DNA of 64,000 nucleotides from Paenibacillus alba (GCF_013204855.1 NZ_JABMKZ010000014.1:98928-162927); one strand, 5' to 3'. Shown: positions 49,637-60,162, numbered from the stretch's first letter. Numbers and translations: made by a program. Notes: a model not told the origin generated them from the letters alone.

Positions 49637-52294
49637 TTACTTGGCATCATACCAAGTAAGGCCGAAATCAACGTCCGCACTAAGCGGAACGTCCAGCTGA
49701 AGGGCAGCCGCCATCACTTCAGGAACGATACGGCGCATCGTCTCCAGCTCCGCTTCCGGAACTTCGAAGACGAGCTCATCGTGAACTTGCAGCAGCATCC
49801 GGCTCTTCAGCCCTTCTTGCTTCAAGCGGTCGGCCATCTGCACCATAGCAAGCTTGATAATATCAGCCGCCGTACCTTGAATCGGCGTATTCATAGCCGT
49901 GCGTTCTGCAAAGGAGCGCAGATTGAAGTTCGAAGCCGTAATTTCAGGTAGATAACGTCGGCGCTGCAGCAGAGTGGTGACATACCCATCTCGGCGTGCG
50001 TCCTTCACGATATCGTCCATATATTTGCGAACCCCTTGGAAGACAGCAAAATATTGTTCAATGAACTGCGCTGCGTCCTTGCGGGTAATATCTAAGTTCT
50101 GGGACAAGCCATAGTCGCTGATCCCGTAAACGATACCGAAGTTAACGGCTTTGGCTTGGCGGCGCATGTTGGCGTCGACCGCGCTCTCCGCCACGCCGAA
50201 GACGTCCATCGCCGTCTTCGTGTGGATGTCCATGTTCTGAAGGAACGCTTCCTTCAGCTTCTCATCCTGCGAGATGTGCGCAAGCACGCGCAGCTCGATC
50301 TGTGAGTAATCCGCAGCAAGAATGTACCATCCAGGCTCGGATGGAACGAAGACCTTGCGGATCTTCCGCCCTTCCTCCAGACGAATCGGGATGTTCTGGA
50401 GGTTCGGGAACTGGCTGCTGAGCCGGCCTGTGGCGGCAATGGTCTGCCGGTAATAGGTATGCACCTTACCGGTCTCCGGCCGCACCTCTTTCAGCAGCCC
50501 CTCGACGTACGTCGATTGCAGCTTCGCGAGCTGACGGTAGTGGAGGATCTGCCCTACGATTTCGTTGTAGGGCGCAAGACGCTCGAGCACCTCGGCATCA
50601 GTCGAGTAGCCGGTTTTGGTCTTCTTCCAAGCTGGCAGCCCCAGCTTCTCGAATAGGATCTCGCCAAGCTGCTTCGGCGAGTTGATGTTGAACTCGACCC
50701 CAGCTAACTTGTAGATGCTGGTCATGATCGTGTCCAGCTGCTTCACAAGCTCGACACCAAGCGCTTTAAGGCCTTCGGCATCCACATGGATGCCGCGCAG
50801 CTCCATCTCTGCAAGTACGCCTGCAAGCGGCTGCTCAAGCTCGTAGAAGAGGCTTTGCATCTCGCTCTTCTCCAGTTCATCGCGCAGCACCGGTACGATG
50901 CGCGCAATCGCCATCGCTTTGCGGCCCAAATGGTCGCTAAGCGCGGCAAGGTCAGGCAAGCGGAACTTCGCGCCCTTGCCGAATACTTCTTCGTCGGTCT
51001 TAACGCCAGGCAGCCCGTACTTGAAGGTCAGGCCGCTCAAGCTGAGATTCGATTCCGTCGGATCGAGCAGATAAGAGGCCAAGAGTGCGTCGAAATCCAC
51101 ACCCGCCAGCGTGATGCCTTGCCATGCCAACACCAACCGTGCACGGTGGAGGTCGAAGAGCTGCTTGTTCTTGGCTTCATCGCCAAGCCATGCGCGCAGC
51201 GGCTCCCCGGCAGCACTCTTAAGAAGCTCAGACGGCACATAATAGGAGACATTCGCGGCGCCATCATCAACAAACCAGACCACACCAACTAGCGCGGCTT
51301 GATGCGGGTTCTCACCTACAGCCTCTACATGAATTGCAGCGCTATCTCCTAGTCTCGCGATCAGCTCTCCGAGATTCTCCGCTGTGACAGCTATCGCTTC
51401 CAGAGTCTCAACCTGCTCCTCCGAGACAGCCCCAGGACCGAAATCCATCTTCTCCAGCAGTGATTTAAATTCTAATTTGCGGAACATGCCTGACAAAGCT
51501 TGTCCATCAAAGCCGTCATAACGGAACGTATCCCACTGCGTTTCCATCGGCACTTCCCGGAAAATTGTCGCGAGCTCTTTACTCATTATCGCGTCTTTCG
51601 CGTGCTCTTCGACCTTCTCCTTCATTTTGCCTTTCAGATTAGCCGAATTCGCCAGCACTTCTTCCACGGAACCATACTCATGGAGCATTTTCAGTGCCGT
51701 TTTCTCCCCAACGCCAGGTATGCCCGGAATATTATCCGAGGTATCGCCCATTAACCCTTTAAGATCAATGATTTGCCCAGGCGTGAGGCCATATTTCTCT
51801 TTGATTTCTTGCGGATTGTACAGCTCAACCTCCGAAATCCCTTTGCGGGTAATCGCAACAGTGACATGGTCGGAAGCTAGCTGCAGCATATCCTTATCTC
51901 CGGAGACGAGCAGTACTTTCTCGCCCTTCTCATCAGCCGCTTTGGTCAAAGTTCCGATAATATCATCGGCTTCATAGCCTGAAAGCTCGAACTGCGGAAT
52001 TTTGAAAGCGGTCAGAAGCTCTTTGATCAACGGAAACTGCTCGGAAAGCTCTGGCGGTGTTTTGGCGCGTCCGCCTTTGTAATCGGCATATTCTTTATGT
52101 CTAAACGTAATTTTTCCCGCATCAAAAGCAACGAGAAAATGTGTCGGTTTTTCCTCTTCAATCAATTTGAGCAGCATCGTTGTAAAGCCATACACGGCAT
52201 TCGTATGCAAGCCATTCGAATTGCTGAGCAGCGGCAAGGCATAGAAAGCTCGATTCGCAATAGAGTTACCATCAATAATAATAAGCTTATCCAT
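49637..52294 (-). CDS. polA: DNA polymerase I
   Basis: 885 residues. 5'-3' exonuclease at the N-terminus (MDKLIIIDGNSIANRAFYALP, GYEADDIIGTL, GDKDMLQL, GLMGDTSDNIPGIPGVG), a 3'-5' exonuclease-like middle in which the metal-binding carboxylates appear lost (as in other Bacillales), and a polymerase domain: ADYSQIELRVLAHIS, RRQAKAVNFGIVYGIS, NTPIQGTAADIIK and QVHDELVFE. ATG 52294 follows GGGGTG; 32 more codons are open upstream but unlikely. Confidence 0.95.
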   Translation of the reverse strand: MDKLIIIDGNSIANRAFYALPLLSNSNGLHTNAVYGFTTMLLKLIEEEKPTHFLVAFDAGKITFRHKEYADYKGGRAKTPPELSEQFPLIKELLTAFKIPQFELSGYEADDIIGTLTKAADEKGEKVLLVSGDKDMLQLASDHVTVAITRKGISEVELYNPQEIKEKYGLTPGQIIDLKGLMGDTSDNIPGIPGVGEKTALKMLHEYGSVEEVLANSANLKGKMKEKVEEHAKDAIMSKELATIFREVPMETQWDTFRYDGFDGQALSGMFRKLEFKSLLEKMDFGPGAVSEEQVETLEAIAVTAENLGELIARLGDSAAIHVEAVGENPHQAALVGVVWFVDDGAANVSYYVPSELLKSAAGEPLRAWLGDEAKNKQLFDLHRARLVLAWQGITLAGVDFDALLASYLLDPTESNLSLSGLTFKYGLPGVKTDEEVFGKGAKFRLPDLAALSDHLGRKAMAIARIVPVLRDELEKSEMQSLFYELEQPLAGVLAEMELRGIHVDAEGLKALGVELVKQLDTIMTSIYKLAGVEFNINSPKQLGEILFEKLGLPAWKKTKTGYSTDAEVLERLAPYNEIVGQILHYRQLAKLQSTYVEGLLKEVRPETGKVHTYYRQTIAATGRLSSQFPNLQNIPIRLEEGRKIRKVFVPSEPGWYILAADYSQIELRVLAHISQDEKLKEAFLQNMDIHTKTAMDVFGVAESAVDANMRRQAKAVNFGIVYGISDYGLSQNLDITRKDAAQFIEQYFAVFQGVRKYMDDIVKDARRDGYVTTLLQRRRYLPEITASNFNLRSFAERTAMNTPIQGTAADIIKLAMVQMADRLKQEGLKSRMLLQVHDELVFEVPEAELETMRRIVPEVMAAALQLDVPLSADVDFGLTWYDAK

Positions 52295-52427
52295 AAGTTC
52301 GCACCCCGATTTTTGACATACTTCCTTCATCATAGCATACGAAATTAAAATAAAAAAACGGTTCCGCACATAAACATAAAAGGAAGGCATGATTCGATGG
52401 CCAGGACTTCAGAAGGAGGTTCTCCGT

Positions 52428-53177
52428 ATGAGCCCTTTTTTCTCACCAGCACGCAAAAAGGTCATCTTTTTTGATATGAATAATACGATACTGGATCGTA
52501 GACAGTGCTTTGATTCGGCATTCCTGGAAGTTATGAACGACTACACGGCGAGGTGGGAGCCGGACGAATCGCTCTTCTCCGCTCAAGATGTGCTGCAAAG
52601 CTACAAGATGGAATGGAGCCGTCACCGAAAGGCACCGATTCGAAGTCCAATTTCCCCGGATGAGCTGCGCCACATCTGCTTGCGCAAAGCACTACATGCC
52701 TTGCCGGTAAGCGTTAATCCGGCTTTTACGCGCGCTTTTTTTGAACAGGTTGAAGAACAGGAGGATCACTTTGTCGCGCTCTTCCCCGGTGTGGAGGACA
52801 CGCTGGATGCCCTGTCTCAAAACTATCAGCTTGCGATCATCAGCAATGGAAATCGAAGGCGGCTGCAAAATAATTTGGAGAAAATGAAACTGACCCCTTG
52901 GATTGACCAAGAGCGCTTATTCAGCTCAGAGAAAGATGGTCCGCGTAAACCGCACCCAGCGATCTTCGAAAGTGCCTTGAAATCGATGAACGCGGTTCCT
53001 AACCAATGCGTGATGGTTGGCAATTCGTGGCGTAATGATGTGGTAGGGGCTGCCTCAAGCGGCATGGACGCGATCTGGATACATCCTGGAAATATCAAAA
53101 AAATATCCGAGCGCCGTATCGGAAAGCAGAAGGTCATAATTATTCGTTCTTTTAAACAGTTGGTGTACACTTTCTAA
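52428..53177 (+). CDS. HAD-superfamily hydrolase with altered first motif
   Basis: 249 residues, the HAD subclass IA form (about five-helix cap at 20-110). Motif I, normally DxDxT, reads FFDMNNTILD: the nucleophile Asp is kept but the acid/base Asp is Asn. Motif II is IISNGN, motif III the Lys in GPRKPHPAIFE, motif IV VGNSWRNDVVGA. The Asp-to-Asn change would slow phosphatase chemistry. ATG 52428 follows AAGGAGG; upstream codons precede that site. Divergent from polA. Confidence 0.88.
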   Translation: MSPFFSPARKKVIFFDMNNTILDRRQCFDSAFLEVMNDYTARWEPDESLFSAQDVLQSYKMEWSRHRKAPIRSPISPDELRHICLRKALHALPVSVNPAFTRAFFEQVEEQEDHFVALFPGVEDTLDALSQNYQLAIISNGNRRRLQNNLEKMKLTPWIDQERLFSSEKDGPRKPHPAIFESALKSMNAVPNQCVMVGNSWRNDVVGAASSGMDAIWIHPGNIKKISERRIGKQKVIIIRSFKQLVYTF

Positions 53178-53186
53178 GCAAGTTTG

Positions 53187-54929
53187 CTAGCCAATATTTT
53201 GAAAATAATAAATGCTGCCTTGATGTGCTTTGGCTTTCTTCTTAAGAAGCGCCGCTGTGTGTGAAATGTGTTCGAGTGAAATGGGAGATTCACAACTGCA
53301 TACGACAAGCGAAAGGGACAATGTGACTCCCTCGCTCTTCACTTTATTCCCGCTCCGGTCCCACACGTACTCCCATTCCTCATCTTCATAGAACATCTGG
53401 ACACCTTGTTCAAATCGGCGAATCATCTCCTTGCACAATTGCTCCGGTGCCTGCGTTCCAGAAATCGCGATAAAATCGTCGCCCCCCACATGCCCCACAA
53501 AATCATAAGGTGTTCCGCAAACGGCAATGGCTTGCTGCATGACATCTGCTGTATATTGAATCAATTGATCCCCTTTTTGAAAACCAAACCGATCGTTGAA
53601 CCATTTGAAGTAATCCAAATCCGCATATACCACATGAAATGGCTTGTTGTCGCTGATCCGTTTATTCAATTCCCGATTGATTTGCAGATTGCCCGGAAGT
53701 CCAGTCAGCGGGTTGGCTACACGCGCAGATTCCATCCGCACATTCGTAATGCTCTCAAGGATCGTCCGAATCGAAGCCGCGCCCGCCATTTTACCGTGGC
53801 TTGTAATGATCACAAGATCATACAAATGATGAATGGAGCGAGAAGTCGCCATCTGAGAAACCTGCTCGACGTAGGTGAACTCGTCCACGATAAGCGGCGC
53901 TTCGTCCATGATCCCGTCGATCGTGCGATTCCAGAACAAGGAAAACGCATATTGCCCGGCCAAATGCTGAAATAGGCGTTCCCGCATCACAAGGCCCACC
54001 GGTACGTCCTCATCCACAATGACTACCCCGACAGCTTCTTGATGCTTCTTGAAATGGTCCGCTACAACTGAAATCAGCACCCGCTTATCGAATACTTGAA
54101 CGGGAGTTGTCAGGTCTCCAATGTTCCACGTCATGCTGCCGCCCTGCACTTTGCGATGCTGCCAGATTAACATGCTCAAATTGTCCGGCAGTTTAGCAGC
54201 AGCTTCATTCGGTTTACCTAACAAAAACCCTTGCGCGTAATGGACACCGAGCCGGGTTAATTTAATCAGTTCATCCTCATGCTCGATGCCTTCAGCAATA
54301 AGAGAGATATTCATTTTAAGCGCAAACGTAACGAAGGTTTCGAGAATGTACTCTTTCACTTTGCTTTTATGTATGTTTTCAATCAGCGACCTGTCGATTT
54401 TGATAAAATCGGGCTGCAGCTCGGCAATCGCTTGCAAAGAGGAATATCCCGCTCCGGCATCGTCAATGGCAATCCGGTATCCTTGCTTGCGGTAATGCTC
54501 GAGAATCTTCTTAGCCAGAGAGAAATCCTCAATCGAGCTTCTTTCCGTGATTTCAAAGACGACATTGTTCGGACTGAGACCGTGATTCTGCAATATTTCA
54601 AGGGTCTTACCGGGAACAAACCCAGGATCGTACAAGACTTGCGAAGAAATATTAATAAATAGCAGCTGCTGCGGATGCTCCAAAATAGATCCTTGAATGG
54701 CTTTCTCGCGCGCCAACTGTTCAAGTGTATAAAGTTCGCCTTGCTGCTCGGCAAATTGGAACATGGCTAGCGGGGAGTGAAACGGACTTTCCTTCGGGCC
54801 TCGAATTAAAGCTTCATACCCCATTACTTGACCATCCTGCAAGGAAACAATCGGTTGATAGACGGAATAAAGGAGCTGCTCCTTAATCATCTTATGATAC
54901 TGTTCCAACACCTCTGACTGAGCACTCAT
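53187..54929 (-). CDS. EAL-CBS-GGDEF cyclic-di-GMP signalling protein
   Basis: About 580 residues, no membrane segment. The EAL domain (about 20-255) keeps all catalytic residues: YEALIRG, FINISS, FEITERSS, IDDAGAGYSSL, IKIDRSL, EGIEHEDE and AQGFLLGKP, so phosphodiesterase activity is expected. Two CBS-like modules at about 270-400. The GGDEF domain (about 415-575) has GLPGNLQINREL, YADLDYFKWFND and VGGDDF instead of GGDEF/GGEEF. Synthase activity uncertain. Divergent from the hybrid sensor kinase. Confidence 0.92.
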   Translation of the reverse strand: MSAQSEVLEQYHKMIKEQLLYSVYQPIVSLQDGQVMGYEALIRGPKESPFHSPLAMFQFAEQQGELYTLEQLAREKAIQGSILEHPQQLLFINISSQVLYDPGFVPGKTLEILQNHGLSPNNVVFEITERSSIEDFSLAKKILEHYRKQGYRIAIDDAGAGYSSLQAIAELQPDFIKIDRSLIENIHKSKVKEYILETFVTFALKMNISLIAEGIEHEDELIKLTRLGVHYAQGFLLGKPNEAAAKLPDNLSMLIWQHRKVQGGSMTWNIGDLTTPVQVFDKRVLISVVADHFKKHQEAVGVVIVDEDVPVGLVMRERLFQHLAGQYAFSLFWNRTIDGIMDEAPLIVDEFTYVEQVSQMATSRSIHHLYDLVIITSHGKMAGAASIRTILESITNVRMESARVANPLTGLPGNLQINRELNKRISDNKPFHVVYADLDYFKWFNDRFGFQKGDQLIQYTADVMQQAIAVCGTPYDFVGHVGGDDFIAISGTQAPEQLCKEMIRRFEQGVQMFYEDEEWEYVWDRSGNKVKSEGVTLSLSLVVCSCESPISLEHISHTAALLKKKAKAHQGSIYYFQNIG

Positions 54930-55081
54930 GTCCATCATCCCTTGTTTGTTATTACGTATAACGCTAGTCTAACAAACCAAATAGCTGCCTATATTAACCT
55001 TATGTAAAATCTTTGTAAAGACTTCAATAAAAAAAGAGGTAATTTCATCTTTTCCACGAAAAGAAAAGGGAGAATCGCTAG

Positions 55082-56698
55082 GTGCTTAGTCGGCATATGC
55101 AAGCACGGAAAGGATTTGAAATGGAACACCAGGTCAAAATCTTGGCGGTAGATGACCGCTACGAGAACTTACTGGCTCTAAGCAGTATTCTGGCTTCTTC
55201 GCACTATGAAGTTATTTGTCTACAATCCGGCGAGGAGGTTCTGCGCTACTTATTAAAGGAACCTGCCGATCATATTGCGGTGATTTTGATGGACGTACAA
55301 ATGCCCGGGCTTAGCGGCTTTGAAACGGTCGAATTAATTAAGCAGCGCAAAGCTTGCCAAGATATTCCTATTATCTTTCTTACAGCGCTTAGCACGTCGA
55401 TCGAGCATGTATTGAAGGGCTACCATGTCGGATCGATCGACTACTTATTCAAGCCTGTCCATCCCGAGATGCTGCGCAAAAAAGTCGATGCCTTCGTCAA
55501 TATGCACTTGAATCATCAGAAAATCAAAGCACAAAGTGAACTCTTACATAAGCGAACCTTAGATCTCGAAGAGACCAATCGCAAGCTGGCTGAAGCCGAT
55601 GAGAAGTTGAAGCAGCAGAATGTCCTTTTGGAGCAATGGGTAGAAGAACGTACCTCCGAATTGGTTGATGCCCACGAGAAACTGTTGAAATCTCAAGAAC
55701 ACTTCAAGAAAATGTTTATGCTCTCACCTTCCTTAATGGCCATTCGGCGTCTGCCTGACCTCACGTATCTGGAAATTAATGAAAGCTGGAAACAATACAC
55801 AGGATATGGCGATGAAATTCTGGGTACGACGCTGAATCTCTTGCGAACAGAGCAAGGAGACTATGTCTCCAGCGATGAAGTGATCCATAATTGCAAAGTG
55901 AAATACGAAACGAAGTCAAAGGAAGTTCGAACCGCTCTGCTTTCCACGGAAATCATCGATATCGAAAATGAAAGCTGCATGCTGCAAGTTGCCGTAGATA
56001 TCACGGAGAGCTTACGATTCGAAACAGAAATGGCGCGACTTGCGCAATTGAACTTGGTAGGTGAAATGGCTGCCGGAATTGCCCATGAAATTCGCAACCC
56101 CATGACGACCATTCGCGGCTTCCTCCAGTTATTTCGTGAGAACGATCGAAATATGCAAAAACAATATATCCCTATCATGCTGGAAGAATTGGACCGCGCC
56201 AACGAAATTATTACTGAATATTTATCACTCGCCAAAAATAAACAATCCCATCAACAAGCAGAAAATATTAATCGAATCATCGAAATGCTGCTGCCTCTCA
56301 TCCAAGCGGAAGCCGTCATGTCCGGCAAGCATGTCCACTATGAATTCGCTCCTTGTCCAGATATTCAGCTTGACGACAAAGAGATGCGCCAGCTCATATT
56401 GAATATGTGCATGAACGGCTTGGAAGCTATGCACGTGGGAGGTAGATTGCACCTTCAAACCTACCAGGAACAAGATCATGTTGTCCTTCTCATCGGCGAT
56501 GAAGGGACAGGCATTGATGAGCATCATCTGGAGAAGCTTGGCAGGCCCTTCTTCACGACCAAAGACGAAGGAACCGGGCTCGGCTTAGCCATCTGCTACA
56601 GCATCGCCGCGAGGCACCAAGCTTCCATTGAAGTTCAAACCAGCTCGAGTGGGACAACCTTTTATATTCGTTTTCCGCTTCCGAATTCTCCGGAATGA
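55082..56698 (+). CDS. Response-regulator/PAS/histidine kinase hybrid
   Basis: 538 residues: N-terminal receiver (about 16-135; VDDRYENLLAL, LMDVQMPG with phospho-acceptor Asp, FLTALS, KPV), a coiled coil (135-215), a PAS domain (about 220-325), then HisKA (GEMAAGIAHEIRNPMTTIRGF) and HATPase (LNMCMNGLEAM, GDEGTGID, TTKDEGTGLGLAI). No membrane helix: it senses inside the cell. Two starts are possible: GTG 55082 (GGGAG, spacing nine) or ATG 55121 (AAAGGA). KinA/Kin-like role in sporulation or c-di-GMP circuits can be guessed from its kinase core. Confidence 0.9.
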   Translation: MLSRHMQARKGFEMEHQVKILAVDDRYENLLALSSILASSHYEVICLQSGEEVLRYLLKEPADHIAVILMDVQMPGLSGFETVELIKQRKACQDIPIIFLTALSTSIEHVLKGYHVGSIDYLFKPVHPEMLRKKVDAFVNMHLNHQKIKAQSELLHKRTLDLEETNRKLAEADEKLKQQNVLLEQWVEERTSELVDAHEKLLKSQEHFKKMFMLSPSLMAIRRLPDLTYLEINESWKQYTGYGDEILGTTLNLLRTEQGDYVSSDEVIHNCKVKYETKSKEVRTALLSTEIIDIENESCMLQVAVDITESLRFETEMARLAQLNLVGEMAAGIAHEIRNPMTTIRGFLQLFRENDRNMQKQYIPIMLEELDRANEIITEYLSLAKNKQSHQQAENINRIIEMLLPLIQAEAVMSGKHVHYEFAPCPDIQLDDKEMRQLILNMCMNGLEAMHVGGRLHLQTYQEQDHVVLLIGDEGTGIDEHHLEKLGRPFFTTKDEGTGLGLAICYSIAARHQASIEVQTSSSGTTFYIRFPLPNSPE

Positions 56699-56715
56699 AG
56701 TGCCCGTAGACACAA

Positions 56716-56757
56716 AAACCTTCAAATCCAGATACGTGGATTTGAAGGTTTTTGTGC
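56716..56757. terminator. Bidirectional terminator
   Basis: AAAAACCTTCAAATCCA pairs with TGGATTTGAAGGTTTTT around GATACG, between the kinase and convergent phoU. Confidence 0.9.
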
Positions 56758-56797
56758 TAACTCGATGCAGCTGCTTTGCATATGGAACTTATGGAAC

Positions 56798-57457
56798 CTA
56801 CACGTTCAAATCTTTGCGCTTGCCTGTGACCATATAGATAACACCTTCACCGATATTGGTCGTATGATCTGCGACGCGCTCCAAGAAATGAGCTACAAAC
56901 AACAAATGTGTCAATTGGCGGTTGCGGTTATAGTCGGAGCTCATCAGCCCCATTAACTCCTGCATCACCGTGCTGTAGAGCTTATCCACACGATCATCCT
57001 TCTCAGCCAGTGACGCTGCTCTGTGAACGTCGCGCTCTGTGTAGGACAGAAGGCTTTCATGCAGCATTTCGATGGCGATCTCCGCCATTTGCGGAATAAC
57101 TTCCAGCGGCTTCACCAATTCTTCCCCCGCGAAGCGGATCGTAATCTTGGCGATATCTACGGCATGATCTGCGATGCGTTCCAGATCCGTAGCAATTTTC
57201 AGAGCTGTTCCAATGATTCGCAAATCACTTGCCATTGGCTGCTGCAAGGCAATTAAACGCAGGCATAATTCATCGATTGTCGTTAGATAATCATCAATCA
57301 GGTCATCGGTCTTGATCACTTGCAGTGCAGCCTTCTCATCCAGCTTAGCTAGAGACTCCACCGACTTGTAAATCAATTTCTCTACACTTTCCCCCATATC
57401 CTGCAGTTCTTTCTGTAAAAGTGTCAACGATTGATGAAACCCTGGTCTTGCGTCCAT
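56798..57457 (-). CDS. phoU: Phosphate uptake regulator PhoU
   Basis: 219-residue all-helical protein with the two metal-binding repeats DLERIADHAVDIAK and FLERVADHTTNIGE. Modulates the PhoR/PstB system so that phosphate import is limited when plentiful. GAAAGGGGACAGGCAA precedes the ATG. Last gene of the pstC-pstA-pstB-phoU transcript. Confidence 0.96.
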   Translation of the reverse strand: MDARPGFHQSLTLLQKELQDMGESVEKLIYKSVESLAKLDEKAALQVIKTDDLIDDYLTTIDELCLRLIALQQPMASDLRIIGTALKIATDLERIADHAVDIAKITIRFAGEELVKPLEVIPQMAEIAIEMLHESLLSYTERDVHRAASLAEKDDRVDKLYSTVMQELMGLMSSDYNRNRQLTHLLFVAHFLERVADHTTNIGEGVIYMVTGKRKDLNV

Positions 57458-57480
57458 TTGCCTGTCCCCTTTCGATGTGG

Positions 57481-58242
57481 TTAGCCGAATCTTCCAGTAA
57501 TGTAATCTTCCGTACGTTGGTCATTCGGGTTTGTGAAAATCTTATCCGTTTTGTCAGTTTCGACTAAGTACCCATTCAAGAAGAAGGAGGTCATGTCGGA
57601 AATTCTCGCGGCCTGCTGCATGTTGTGTGTCACGATAATGATCGTATATTTCTCTTTCAACGTTTGCGTCAATTCTTCCACCTTCAGTGTGGAAATGGGA
57701 TCCAACGCAGATGTTGGCTCATCCATCAACAAGACGTCCGGTTCAACAGCAAGCAGACGCGCTATGCATAAACGCTGCTGCTGACCACCGGATAATCCGA
57801 GAGCAGATTTGTGCAAACGATCCTTAACTTCGTCCCAAAGCGCTGCTTGTACTAGACTACGTTCTACGATTTCATCTAGAACTGCTTTCTTCTTCGTGCC
57901 ATGAATGCGCGGTCCATAGGCGATATTGTCGTAAATGCTCATCGGGAACGGATTCGGACGTTGGAATACCATCCCGACACGCTTGCGCAAGGAAACGACA
58001 TCGGAATCGGAGCCATAGATGTTATGACCGTCTACAGCCACATTTCCTGTGATTCGCACACTGTCAATCAAATCATTCATACGGTTCAGCGTACGCAGAA
58101 AGGTCGATTTCCCACAGCCGGAAGGCCCAATTAATGCTGCAATGGTACCTGTTTCAATAGCCAGCTCGATATCATGCAGCGCGTGATTTTCTCCGTAAAA
58201 TAAATTCAATTTATCTGCTTTAATTTTATGTTTAGTTGCCAC
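57481..58242 (-). CDS. pstB: Phosphate ABC transporter ATP-binding protein
   Basis: 253 residues. Walker [30 protein letters not shown] (PstB-specific), signature LSGGQQQR, Walker [14 protein letters not shown], switch [10 protein letters not shown]. Energises import with PstC/PstA. GTG start after GGGGGGAAATAAAC. Two bases after the pstA stop; 23 bases before phoU. Confidence 0.97.
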   Translation of the reverse strand: MATKHKIKADKLNLFYGENHALHDIELAIETGTIAALIGPSGCGKSTFLRTLNRMNDLIDSVRITGNVAVDGHNIYGSDSDVVSLRKRVGMVFQRPNPFPMSIYDNIAYGPRIHGTKKKAVLDEIVERSLVQAALWDEVKDRLHKSALGLSGGQQQRLCIARLLAVEPDVLLMDEPTSALDPISTLKVEELTQTLKEKYTIIIVTHNMQQAARISDMTSFFLNGYLVETDKTDKIFTNPNDQRTEDYITGRFG

Positions 58243-58244
58243 GT

Positions 58245-59102
58245 TTATTTCCCCCCGGAAAGTCTTTTTTGTAGAATTCGGCTCGGTATGCTAACCAGCA
58301 AATTGAAAATTAATACGACGATTAGGAGCAGCGCGGCGCTGCCTTGTGCGATTTGTTTAGCATCTGGTACAAGAGCTTCGGCACCAACATACCAGAGATG
58401 GACAGATAACGTCTCCCCCATTTTGAGCGGGTTGAAATCCGGAAAGAAACGGGAAACCGATAGACCGGCTGTATAAATGAGAATTGCAGATTCACCTAAT
58501 GCGCGCCCGGCAATCAAAGTAATCCCGGTGATGAGGCTAGGCAGTGCCGCGGGTATAAGCACCTTGCGAATGGCCTGCCATTTCGTTGATCCAAGTGCTA
58601 AGCTTGCCTCCCAGTAAGATTCAGGCACTGTTCGTATGGACTCTTCAGTGACCCTAACCATGACGGGTAAATTAAGTAGAGCAACCGTTGCCGCTCCACC
58701 GATAATGGAAAACTTCAAGCCAAGCAAATTGGCGAATAATAGAAATCCAAACAATCCGAAAACGATAGATGGCACAGAGGATAAAGCTTCTACGGAAATA
58801 CGGACGAGATCCGTAAACCAATTCTTTTGGGCATAGATAGCTAAGTAAATACCGGAAAATAATCCGATCGGAATGGAAATTAACAAGGACAAGAATAAGA
58901 CATAGAACGAATTGAACAACTGCGGCCCAACACCACCGCCTGCTTTGATCTCTTCCGACTTGCCGAAGATGAAATGCCAGGACAAATGAGGAACGCCTTC
59001 CCCTAATATGCGAACAAGGAACCAGGCCAGGATAGCAATGATCAAAATGCCTGCGGCCCAAAAGTAAAATGTAGCAATACGATCGGTTGTTTTACTTGTC
59101 AT
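58245..59102 (-). CDS. pstA: Phosphate ABC transporter permease PstA
   Basis: 285 residues, six membrane helices; contains the inner-membrane component loop [22 protein letters not shown] (EAA motif) and GRALGESA. Forms the channel with PstC. Its ATG overlaps the pstC stop as ATGA. Confidence 0.96.
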   Translation of the reverse strand: MTSKTTDRIATFYFWAAGILIIAILAWFLVRILGEGVPHLSWHFIFGKSEEIKAGGGVGPQLFNSFYVLFLSLLISIPIGLFSGIYLAIYAQKNWFTDLVRISVEALSSVPSIVFGLFGFLLFANLLGLKFSIIGGAATVALLNLPVMVRVTEESIRTVPESYWEASLALGSTKWQAIRKVLIPAALPSLITGITLIAGRALGESAILIYTAGLSVSRFFPDFNPLKMGETLSVHLWYVGAEALVPDAKQIAQGSAALLLIVVLIFNLLVSIPSRILQKRLSGGK

Positions 59103-60034
59103 TTCAGTTCACTCCTTTTGGCCACGATACGAATAATGAGAATTAAGGATAAGGAGATCACCAATAGGAGCAAAGCCATTAAGTAGAGCGCATTATTCCA
59201 AGCGGAGCCGTAATTGGTATTTCCCATATCTTTGACGATTGCTGTTGTTAACACGGTAGTGGAATCCAGCAAGGATTTCGGCATTTGCGGCGAGTTTCCG
59301 ATCACCATGAACACGGCCATTGTTTCGCCGATTGCGCGGCCCATTCCGAGAATGATAGCCGTCAGAATCCCTGGTCTTGCCGCTGGCAGGAGGACACGCC
59401 ACATCGTTTGCCACCGCGTTGCTCCCAAGGCTAGGGAAGCCTCCTCTAAACGACTAGGAAGCGCTCGAATAGCATCTTCGGAAATGGAGAGAATAGTCGG
59501 TAGAATCATAATCGCCAAGATAATAGAAGCTGGTAGAATCCCATAACCAATTCCGCCTGTAAACTTGCCCAAAGCAGGAACGATGACCGTCATCCCGATC
59601 AGACCGTAGACGACCGACGGAATCCCAACAAATAAGTCTGTTGCCGGGCGCATAATTTCGCGCATCCATTTCGGTGCGATTTTGGCCATGAACAAGGCGC
59701 CGGACAATGCTAATGGCACCGAGAACACGACGGAAACCAGCGTCATAAGCAATGTGCTATATAGAAAAGGAAAAGCTCCAAATTTATTTTGGCCAGGTGT
59801 CCAATCAGTGGAGAAGAAGAATTCGAGTGGACTTACATCTTGAAAGGTCTTAATTCCCTGCATACCAACGAAGACAATGATGGAGAAAATAATCGCGGAT
59901 ACAAGCGCAGCGCTTATAACAAACACCCAACGCATGAGGCTGTCCTGTCTATGTTGTCCTTGAGTCCATTTGGTAACGAGTGGACGGCTCTTTTCCGAAT
60001 TCGTGCTTGTTAGTTTGTCTGCTACTGAATTCAA
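59099..60034 (-). CDS. pstC: Phosphate ABC transporter permease PstC
   Basis: 311 residues with six membrane helices and the EAA loop EEASLALGATRWQTMWRVLLPAA. The N-terminal hydrophilic stretch is longer than in E. coli. I choose TTG 60034, nine bases after GGGGG; 25 further in-frame codons upstream (to 60109) lie before that site. A four-hexamer PhoP box at 60104-60142 gives it a promoter of its own, apart from pstS. Confidence 0.94.
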   Translation of the reverse strand: MNSVADKLTSTNSEKSRPLVTKWTQGQHRQDSLMRWVFVISAALVSAIIFSIIVFVGMQGIKTFQDVSPLEFFFSTDWTPGQNKFGAFPFLYSTLLMTLVSVVFSVPLALSGALFMAKIAPKWMREIMRPATDLFVGIPSVVYGLIGMTVIVPALGKFTGGIGYGILPASIILAIMILPTILSISEDAIRALPSRLEEASLALGATRWQTMWRVLLPAARPGILTAIILGMGRAIGETMAVFMVIGNSPQMPKSLLDSTTVLTTAIVKDMGNTNYGSAWNNALYLMALLLLVISLSLILIIRIVAKRSELK

Positions 60035-60103
60035 TGGGTTAATCCCCCTTCTATTAATAAACGCATGTCTCTTACATACCTTACTTCTAGGATAGGTTAC
60101 GAT

Positions 60104-60142
60104 TGTCATTGGATCGTTAATGAATTGTTAAGAGAATGTAAA
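60104..60142 (-). promoter_or_regulatory. PhoP box upstream of pstC
   Basis: On the minus strand TTTACA, TTAACA, TTAACG and ATGACA start exactly every 11 bases (60142, 60131, 60120, 60109). Four hexamers with 5-base spacers is the PhoP core binding region of Bacillales. Confidence 0.85.
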
Positions 60143-60162
60143 AGTTTTATTTTGTCGTAAAA

